Assembly: GCA_023437255.1 (NCBI GenBank)
Contig: JAEZGR010000353.1
Location: 1-13,175 of the forward strand
DNA length: 13,175 nt
Origin: Pseudomonadota bacterium
GTDB lineage: Bacteria; Pseudomonadota; Gammaproteobacteria; Burkholderiales; Burkholderiaceae_B
Direction of reading: 5' to 3'
Positions 8,472 to 13,175 of this stretch are shown piece after piece (the first letter of the stretch is position 1; every line of letters begins with the position of its first letter). Below the pieces are notes generated by a model that worked only from the letters and a program-made list of their open reading frames with translations, was not told the origin of the DNA and searched no databases. Made by a program: the position numbers and the translations under genes.

Positions 8472-9032
8472 TCAGACCGTCATGATCTCCGCTTCCTTCT
8501 GGCTGACGATCTTGTCGATCTCGGCGACATACTTGTCGGTCAGCTTCTGGACTTCGTCTTGCATGCGGCGCTCGTCGTCTTCAGAGATTTCTTTGTCTTT
8601 GACGAGCTTCTTGAGCGCATCATTGGCTTCACGACGCAGGTTGCGCACGGCCACCTTGGCGTCTTCGCCTTCCCCACGCACCACCTTGGTGAGGTCGCGA
8701 CGACGCTCTTCGGTGAGCGGGGGCATGGGCACGCGGATGCTGTCGCCCATGGAAATGGGGTTCAGGCCGAGGTCCGATTCACGAATCGCCTTCTCGACCG
8801 TGGCAGCCATCTGCTTTTCCCAGACCTGCACATTGAGCGTGCGGGCATCGACGACCGTGACGTTGGCGACCTGGTTCACCGGCACAGGTGAACCGTAGTA
8901 TTCAACGGTGATGTGATCGAGAATGCCTGCATGTGCCCGGCCGGTACGGATCTTGGCCAGGCCGGTGCGCAATGCCTCGACGGACTTTGCCATGCGCGTG
9001 TCGGCCGAGTTCTTCACCTCTGAGAGACTCAT
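8472..9032 (-). CDS. frr: Frr, ribosome recycling factor
   Basis: RRF splits post-termination ribosomes together with EF-G. The 186-residue protein aligns over its whole length with the E. coli factor (185) by recall. [13 protein letters not shown] (27-39) ends the first long helix. The small beta domain follows, with [16 protein letters not shown] (43-58). The conserved [13 protein letters not shown] segment is at 104-116, and [10 protein letters not shown] (129-138) carries R133, equivalent to the E. coli residue R132 needed for activity. EISEDDERR is at 148-156. The ATG at 9032 has AAAGGAA 5 nt upstream, in the 15-nt gap after pyrH. The pyrH-frr pairing is near-universal. Confidence 0.98.
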   Translation of the reverse strand: MSLSEVKNSADTRMAKSVEALRTGLAKIRTGRAHAGILDHITVEYYGSPVPVNQVANVTVVDARTLNVQVWEKQMAATVEKAIRESDLGLNPISMGDSIRVPMPPLTEERRRDLTKVVRGEGEDAKVAVRNLRREANDALKKLVKDKEISEDDERRMQDEVQKLTDKYVAEIDKIVSQKEAEIMTV

Positions 9033-9037
9033 TACGA

Positions 9038-9044
9038 TTCCTTT
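9038..9044 (-). promoter_or_regulatory. Ribosome binding site for frr
   Basis: AAAGGAA on the minus strand, 5 nt before the frr ATG at 9032, in the pyrH-frr gap. Confidence 0.65.
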
Positions 9045-9047
9045 GTG

Positions 9048-9764
9048 TCAGACATGCACCAATGTGCCTTCGTCTTCGCCTGCGACGGCACGCATCAGCG
9101 CGCCAGGCTTGTTGATCGAAAAAACCTTGATGGGCAGTTTCTGGTCGCGGCACAGAGCAAACGCCGTCGCGTCCATGACTTCCAGTCTGCGGACGATGGC
9201 CTCGTCGAAACTGATGCGCGCATAGCGCGTGGCGTTGGGGTCTTTGTTGGGGTCGGCACTGTAGATGCCGTCGACCTTGGTCGCCTTGAGGACAATCTCG
9301 GCACCGACTTCCGCGCCGCGCAAGGCAGCGGCCGTGTCGGTCGTGAAGAAGGGGTTGCCCGTACCGGCCGCGAAGATGACGACCTTGCCTTCCTCGAGAT
9401 AGCGCAGTGCCTTGGGGCGGATGTAGGCTTCGACCACCTGGTCGATACGCAGGGCAGACTGTACGCGGGCGTCGACGCCGCCGTGTTTGAGCGCATCTTG
9501 CAGGGCAAGCGCGTTCATGACGGTGGCCATCATGCCCATGTAGTCGGCCGTGGCGCGATCCATACCCTGAGCACCCGGGGCAATGCCGCGGAATATATTG
9601 CCGCCTCCGATGACTATGGCCAATTCGACGCCGCTTTGCGCAACGGTGACGATTTCTTCAGTCATGCGCAAAATGGTGGATCGATTGATGCCGAACGCGT
9701 CTTCACCCATGAGGGCTTCGCCTGAAAGCTTCAGGAGAACGCGCTTATACGCTCTGGTCGTCAT
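9048..9764 (-). CDS. pyrH: PyrH, uridylate kinase (UMP kinase)
   Basis: PyrH phosphorylates UMP to UDP in pyrimidine synthesis; bacterial enzymes are hexamers of the amino-acid kinase fold, usually activated by GTP and inhibited by UTP. The 238-residue product begins [18 protein letters not shown], with the KLSGEAL phosphate-binding segment at 12-18. Next come GGGNIFRG (53-60), the [18 protein letters not shown] helix (68-85) and [13 protein letters not shown] (134-146), which binds UMP. The frame is open upstream to a TTG at 9785, but the ATG at 9764 gives the family-standard N-terminus. No good Shine-Dalgarno precedes 9764 (only GGGG about 10 nt upstream), so the start is inferred from homology. 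It lies 87 nt after tsf, across a hairpin, and 15 nt before frr. Confidence 0.97.
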   Translation of the reverse strand: MTTRAYKRVLLKLSGEALMGEDAFGINRSTILRMTEEIVTVAQSGVELAIVIGGGNIFRGIAPGAQGMDRATADYMGMMATVMNALALQDALKHGGVDARVQSALRIDQVVEAYIRPKALRYLEEGKVVIFAAGTGNPFFTTDTAAALRGAEVGAEIVLKATKVDGIYSADPNKDPNATRYARISFDEAIVRRLEVMDATAFALCRDQKLPIKVFSINKPGALMRAVAGEDEGTLVHV

Positions 9765-9807
9765 TGAAAGTGGCCCCGAAAACAAACGTGAGGTAGTTTA
9801 AATGAAG

Positions 9808-9835
9808 AATGCATGGGCCCGCAGACCCATGCATT
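9808..9835. terminator. Terminator-like hairpin between tsf and pyrH
   Basis: A perfect 10-bp inverted repeat, AATGCATGGG / CCCATGCATT, encloses an 8-nt loop. Read on the plus strand it runs directly into a short T-run (to 9838), the classic intrinsic-terminator layout. Read in the operon's direction (minus strand) it is followed by the imperfect CTTCATTT. It could be a partial terminator or attenuator after tsf, a processing site, or a barrier to antisense transcription. The 87-nt gap holds no open reading frame. Confidence 0.6.
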
Positions 9836-9851
9836 TTTATACCGGACAGAA

Positions 9852-10727
9852 TCAGTTGTTGCCGGCTGCAGCCGCGACTTCAGCAGCGAAGTCCTCGACC
9901 TTCTTTTCAATGCCTTCGCCGACCACATAGAGGGCAAAGCGATTTACCTTGGCGCTGTTTTCCTTGAGCATCTGCTCGACACTCTGCTTGTCGTTCTTGA
10001 CGAACGGTTGCGACAGCAGCGTGACTTCCTTCAGGAACTTCTGCACGGAGCCTTCGACCATCTTGGCCACGATCTCGGCAGGCTTGCCGGACTCGGCAGC
10101 CTTCTGCTCGGCAACGGAGCGCTCACGGGCGATGTCGTCGGCCGAAACGCCGGCGGCGTCGAGTGCCTTGGGCTTCATGGCAGCCACGTGCATGGCGATA
10201 TCTTTGCCGACCTCTTCGCCACCGGCGAAGTCGACGAGTACGCCAATGCGGCCACCGTGCACATAGCTGGCCAGGCTGTCGGCCGTTTCGTAGCGCTCGA
10301 AGCGACGGACGGACATGTTTTCACCGATCTTGCCGACCAGTGCGGCACGGGTCGATTCAACCGTACCTTCACCCAGGGGCAGCTCGCTCAGCGCAGCCAC
10401 ATCGGCAGGCGCCTTCTCGGCTACCAGGCGGGCCAGCTCATTCACGAAAGCAATGAAGTCATCGTTCTTGGCCACGAAGTCGGTTTCGCAGTTGACTTCG
10501 ATGACCGCGCCGGTCTTGCCGTCGGCAGCGATGTACAGACCGATCAGGCCTTCGGCCGTGACGCGCGTTGCAGCCTTGCTGGCCTTGTTGCCCAGCTTGA
10601 CACGCAGGATTTCCTCGGCACGATCGATGTCGCCGTCGGCCTCAGCCAGCGCCTTCTTGCATTCCATCATGGGCGCGTCGGTCTTCTCGCGCAGTTCCTT
10701 GACCATGGTTGCGGTAATTTGGGCCAC
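9852..10727 (-). CDS. tsf: EF-Ts, translation elongation factor Ts
   Basis: EF-Ts is the guanine nucleotide exchange factor that regenerates EF-Tu-GTP. The 291-residue length suits the family. An N-terminal UBA-like module leads into [18 protein letters not shown] (16-33), the first family signature, in the betaproteobacterial form. The second signature is [15 protein letters not shown] (77-91). The core then repeats and ends in the [15 protein letters not shown] segment. The start is a GTG at 10727, followed by [17 protein letters not shown] lies 6 nt upstream, so GTG is favoured over the internal ATG eight codons later. It lies 113 nt after rpsB in the conserved rpsB-tsf pair; the spacer holds two stem-loops. 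Confidence 0.98.
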   Translation of the reverse strand: MAQITATMVKELREKTDAPMMECKKALAEADGDIDRAEEILRVKLGNKASKAATRVTAEGLIGLYIAADGKTGAVIEVNCETDFVAKNDDFIAFVNELARLVAEKAPADVAALSELPLGEGTVESTRAALVGKIGENMSVRRFERYETADSLASYVHGGRIGVLVDFAGGEEVGKDIAMHVAAMKPKALDAAGVSADDIARERSVAEQKAAESGKPAEIVAKMVEGSVQKFLKEVTLLSQPFVKNDKQSVEQMLKENSAKVNRFALYVVGEGIEKKVEDFAAEVAAAAGNN

Positions 10728-10733
10728 AGTATT

Positions 10734-10738
10734 CTCCA
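10734..10738 (-). promoter_or_regulatory. Ribosome binding site for tsf (supports the GTG start)
   Basis: TGGAG on the minus strand, 6 nt before the GTG at 10727. No other start codon sits at a suitable distance. Confidence 0.6.
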
Positions 10739-10752
10739 GTTCGGTAATTCAG

Positions 10753-10771
10753 GCCCCGTGGGTAACGGGGC
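10753..10771 (-). other. Stem-loop in the rpsB-tsf spacer (tsf-proximal)
   Basis: GCCCCGT pairs with ACGGGGC over 7 bp with a 5-nt loop. In the transcript it lies about 26 nt before the tsf start, just upstream of the Shine-Dalgarno. No T-tract follows, so it is not a canonical terminator; it may be an attenuator or a processing/stability element. Confidence 0.5.
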
Positions 10772-10787
10772 AGGCTCGAAGCATCAT

Positions 10788-10812
10788 CCGATGTCGCGGT
10801 GCGCGGCATCGG
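10788..10812 (-). other. Stem-loop in the rpsB-tsf spacer (rpsB-proximal)
   Basis: CCGATG pairs with CATCGG (6 bp), then one mismatch, then 3 more GC pairs, closing on a 5-nt loop. It starts 28 nt after the rpsB stop. No T-tract follows. Together with the next hairpin it takes up much of the 113-nt spacer. Confidence 0.45.
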
Positions 10813-10840
10813 GTATCGCACGTTGTGCGCAGGCAGCCGC

Positions 10841-11608
10841 TTATTCGCGGTTTTCGTTGGCCTGTTCGTCGACTTCGACTTCGACGAACTCTTCGTCGCC
10901 TTCGGTCAGCTCTTCGACGAGGCCGTTCAGGGCCTGTTCGCGGCCTTCCAGCACGGCGTCAGCCATGCCACGGGCGTACAGCGCGATGGCCTTGGCGGAG
11001 TCGTCGTTGCCAGGAATGACGTAATCGATACCGTCGGGGGAATGGTTGGTATCGACCACGGCCACGACCGGGATACCCAGCGTGCGAGCTTCAGCCACGG
11101 CAATCTTGTGGTAGCCGACGTCGATGACGAACAGCGCGTCGGGCAGATTGTTCATGTCCTTGATGCCGCCGATCGACTTGTTCAGCTTGTCGAGCTCGCG
11201 CTGGAACATGAGCGCTTCTTTCTTGCTCATGCGCTCGGTCAGGCCTTCAGCCTGCTGGGCTTCCATTTCCTTCAGGCGCTTGATGGAGCTCTTGACCGTC
11301 TTGAAGTTGGTCATCATGCCGCCCAGCCAACGGCTGTCGACGTAAGGCATGCCGCAACGTGCGGCTTCCTGAGCCACGATTTCACGCGCTGCACGCTTGG
11401 TGCCCACGAACAGCACCTTGCCGCCACGGGAGGCCAGCTGACGCAGGTACTTCTGGGCCTCCAGGAACTTGACAACACTGTGTTCCAGATTGACGATATG
11501 AATCTTGTTACGGTGACCGAAGATGAACGGAGCCATCTTGGGGTTCCAGTAACGGGTCTGGTGGCCAAAGTGCACACCAGCTTCCAGCATTTCACGCATC
11601 AAAGACAT
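10841..11608 (-). CDS. rpsB: Ribosomal protein S2
   Basis: S2 is a late-assembling 30S subunit protein that binds through S1 contacts near the mRNA exit. The 255-residue protein starts [20 protein letters not shown]; the first S2 signature covers 8-25 and continues with [19 protein letters not shown]. The second signature is [20 protein letters not shown] (181-200). A coiled-coil insertion is seen around 105-145. The C-terminus (233-255) is a strongly acidic tail rich in Glu and Asp. The ATG at 11608 gives the family-standard N-terminus; TTGGAG lies 10 nt upstream. The frame continues to 11713, but that extension has no family similarity. It is the first gene of the minus-strand train, with a long leader that may hold the S2 autogenous control site known in other Proteobacteria. 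Confidence 0.98.
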   Translation of the reverse strand: MSLMREMLEAGVHFGHQTRYWNPKMAPFIFGHRNKIHIVNLEHSVVKFLEAQKYLRQLASRGGKVLFVGTKRAAREIVAQEAARCGMPYVDSRWLGGMMTNFKTVKSSIKRLKEMEAQQAEGLTERMSKKEALMFQRELDKLNKSIGGIKDMNNLPDALFVIDVGYHKIAVAEARTLGIPVVAVVDTNHSPDGIDYVIPGNDDSAKAIALYARGMADAVLEGREQALNGLVEELTEGDEEFVEVEVDEQANENRE

Positions 11609-11889
11609 GGTAAGGTTTCTCCAAGGGTTGGGTCTAATGCCTGGTGCAAGTAATCTCGCAGGTGCCGCCCTTACATGAAACAAGGCAAGCCCCCGAAAGA
11701 CACCCCGGCGCAACGCAAGCCCAAACCCCCTGGTAACCCTTTGAATTTAAAGGCCCCATTAAAGGCAAAGGCTGCCGCGTATTTTGCGCAGGCACGCTAG
11801 TTTTTCCGGCGTATTGGTTTTCCTGGAACGTGTTCAAAATTCCAGAAAGCCTATAATTCTACTATTTTTTCGACCAGCCAGCACACACT
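11609..11889. promoter_or_regulatory. Divergent intergenic region: rpsB leader and map promoter
   Basis: This 281-nt non-coding stretch lies between rpsB (minus) and map (plus) and must carry start signals for both. On the rpsB side, TTGGAG (11619-11624) is the ribosome binding site. A small hairpin (CCTTT / AAAGG, 11738-11742 with 11749-11753) and a longer-range match (11720-11728 with 11625-11632) suggest a structured leader. A possible rpsB -35 is TTGAAC (minus, 11832-11837), but no good -10 follows it. On the map side there is a perfect TATAAT. The stretch is less GC-rich near map than the genes around it. Confidence 0.55.
11831..11857 (+). promoter_or_regulatory. Candidate map-glnD promoter (consensus -10)
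   Basis: TATAAT at 11852-11857 matches the sigma-70 -10 box exactly. The -35 is weak: the best match is TGTTCA at 11831-11836 with a short 15-nt spacer. Transcription would begin near 11864, giving a leader of about 26 nt before the map ATG at 11890. Confidence 0.5.
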
Positions 11890-12705
11890 ATGAGTAGTCT
11901 CGTTACCGACCCCGCCGACCTCGACAAAATGCGCGCAGCCTGCCAGGCCGCCGCCGCGACGCTTGATTATCTGTCGCAGCACGTAAGGGCCGGCATCACC
12001 ACGGGCGAGCTCGACCGGCTCTGCATGGACTACATCACCAATGTGCTGAACGTGAAATCGGCCACGGTGGGTTATGCGCCGCCGGGCTACACCCCCTTCC
12101 CCGCCTCCATCTGCACCTCGGTCAATCACGTCATCTGCCACGGCATCCCGGGCGACAAGGTGCTGAAGAACGGCGACATCATGAACATCGACGTCACCGT
12201 CATCAAAGACGGGTGGTTCGGCGACACGAGCCGCATGTTCATGGTCGGAGAACCTTCGATTCTGGCGCGCCGCCTCACCGAAGTGACCTACGAGTGCATG
12301 TGGCTGGGCATCGAACAGGTGCGCCCCGGCGCCACCCTGGGCGATATTGGCCACGCCATTCAGAAGCACGCCGAAGGTGCCGGCTTCTCGGTGGTGCGCG
12401 AATACTGTGGTCACGGTGTGGGCCGCAAGTTCCACCAGGATCCGCAAGTGCTGCACTATGGCAAGCCCGGCACGGGCCAGCGCCTCGAACCGGGCATGAT
12501 CTTCACCATCGAACCCATGATCAACGCCGGGCGGCGCGACATACGCACCCTCTCCGATGGCTGGACCGTCGTCACGCGCGATCGCAGCCTCTCGGCGCAG
12601 TGGGAACATGCCGTTCTGGTCACCGATACCGGCTACGAGGTACTGACCGTATCGCCCGGCATGCCGGCACCCCCTCAATTCGTCGTGGGGCATCAGGCCG
12701 CCTGA
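11890..12705 (+). CDS. map: Methionine aminopeptidase, type I
   Basis: The enzyme removes the initiator Met from nascent proteins at the ribosome exit. The 271-residue protein has the pita-bread fold, with all five metal ligands present by motif: D101 (NIDVTV), D112 (FGDTSR), H175 (CGHGVG), E208 (TIEPMI) and E239 (WEHAVL). H84 in ICHGIP matches the catalytic E. coli H79. SVNHVICHG (77-85) is the type I form, with no N-terminal extension or type II insert. It is divergent from rpsB, an arrangement common in Proteobacteria and fitting its role with ribosomal products. No clear Shine-Dalgarno precedes the ATG. The stop is 4 nt before glnD, so the two are probably cotranscribed. Confidence 0.97.
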   Translation: MSSLVTDPADLDKMRAACQAAAATLDYLSQHVRAGITTGELDRLCMDYITNVLNVKSATVGYAPPGYTPFPASICTSVNHVICHGIPGDKVLKNGDIMNIDVTVIKDGWFGDTSRMFMVGEPSILARRLTEVTYECMWLGIEQVRPGATLGDIGHAIQKHAEGAGFSVVREYCGHGVGRKFHQDPQVLHYGKPGTGQRLEPGMIFTIEPMINAGRRDIRTLSDGWTVVTRDRSLSAQWEHAVLVTDTGYEVLTVSPGMPAPPQFVVGHQAA

Positions 12706-12709
12706 CACC

Positions 12710-13175
12710 ATGAGAACTGCCGCTCCCGTGCCCGAGCAAGCGCCCCCAGGCGCACGTCACCGCACGGGCGCGCCCGGCGTGAGTGCGCTGCGCAAGCAGC
12801 TTGAAGACAACCGCCGCGATGCAATCCAGCTGTTTCGCGAGAACCGTCGACCCGACACACTCCTGCAGAATCTGCGAAGGGCAGCCGACCGCGCCCTGAA
12901 GGGCCTGGTTGCCATCTGCCCTCTGCCGGCGCATGCGGCGCTGGTGGCCGTGGGCGGCTACGGGCGCGGCGAACTCTACCCCTATTCCGATGTCGATGTC
13001 CTGATCCTGCTGAAGGAGGCACCCGGGCCCGAATCGGCCGCACGCCTCGAAGCTTTCGTGGCCGCCATGTGGGACCTCGGGATCGAGCCCGGGCACAGCG
13101 TACGCACCATCGACGACTGCCGGCGGGAGGCGGCTGGTGACGTCACGGTCGAGACCGCGCTGCTCGAGGCACGCT
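12710..13175 (+). CDS. glnD: GlnD, PII uridylyltransferase/uridylyl-removing enzyme (N-terminal part)
   Basis: The first 155 codons are present; the gene runs off the right edge. GlnD uridylylates PII proteins when glutamine is low and removes UMP when it is high, controlling nitrogen assimilation. The visible part includes the nucleotidyltransferase motif GGYGRGELYPYSDVDVLIL (82-100), with the G-G-x-G-R-G-E loop and metal-binding D94 and D96. It is followed by WDLGIEPGHSVRT (121-133), also typical of GlnD. The HD hydrolase and ACT domains should lie beyond the window. The ATG is 4 nt after the map stop; no strong Shine-Dalgarno is visible, so coupling to map is likely. Residues 1-25 are Pro/Ala/Gly-rich and poorly conserved, so a start further in remains possible. 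Confidence 0.95.
   Translation, partial: MRTAAPVPEQAPPGARHRTGAPGVSALRKQLEDNRRDAIQLFRENRRPDTLLQNLRRAADRALKGLVAICPLPAHAALVAVGGYGRGELYPYSDVDVLILLKEAPGPESAARLEAFVAAMWDLGIEPGHSVRTIDDCRREAAGDVTVETALLEAR

Noticed and set aside
9813..11653. Plus-strand frames of 403 and 284 codons opposite tsf and rpsB.
   Set aside because: The opposite strand encodes EF-Ts and S2 beyond doubt, and the plus-strand products show no motif.
11634..11837. A 67-codon minus-strand frame in the rpsB leader with a cysteine-rich C-terminus.
   Set aside because: It would start at a TTG with no ribosome binding site and lies in the rpsB leader. The cysteines alone do not support a real peptide, though ribosome profiling could test it.
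11851..13096. Minus-strand frames opposite map and glnD.
   Set aside because: map has all its metal ligands on the plus strand, and glnD has its nucleotidyltransferase motif there; the minus frames are shadows.
1..13175. Search by eye for mobile elements, CRISPR arrays, tRNA genes, phage or defence genes.
   Set aside because: None was seen. Gene order is continuous and typical of the chromosome, with no terminal repeats, transposase motifs or spaced direct repeats.

Overview
The window is a conserved chromosomal housekeeping locus from a betaproteobacterium, most likely of the order Burkholderiales. The LpxD, PyrH and FabZ sequences read as close relatives of the Bordetella/Achromobacter (Alcaligenaceae) proteins as I remember them; no search was run, so the family assignment is an inference. 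The DNA is GC-rich, densely coding, and shows no mobile elements, tRNAs, rRNAs, CRISPR arrays or broken genes.

Layout. Positions 1 to about 11,608 are a single minus-strand gene train. In transcription order it reads rpsB - tsf - pyrH - frr - uppS - cdsA - dxr - rseP - bamA - skp - lpxD - fabZ (fabZ runs off the left edge). Spacings between consecutive genes are 113, 87, 15, 23, 22, -4 (ATGA overlap), 26, 51, 61, 6 and 31 nt. A 281-nt divergent intergenic region (11609-11889) separates this train from a plus-strand pair, map and glnD, 4 nt apart; glnD runs off the right edge.

How the genes work together. rpsB, tsf, frr and map serve translation: ribosomal protein S2, elongation factor Ts, ribosome recycling, and N-terminal Met removal. 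pyrH makes UDP. dxr (isoprenoid precursors), uppS (the C55 lipid carrier) and cdsA (CDP-diacylglycerol) feed envelope lipid synthesis. rseP, bamA and skp handle envelope stress proteolysis and outer-membrane protein chaperoning and insertion. lpxD and fabZ belong to lipid A and fatty acid synthesis. glnD senses nitrogen status through PII.

Part 2 outcome. I found no previously undescribed system. The points worth a second look are in non-coding DNA: a 10-bp terminator-like hairpin between tsf and pyrH whose better T-tract faces against the operon, two stem-loops between rpsB and tsf, a long structured rpsB leader, a candidate internal promoter before bamA, and a map gene with a consensus TATAAT but no clear Shine-Dalgarno. 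In protein sequence, BamA carries a cysteine pair placed differently from the E. coli pair.
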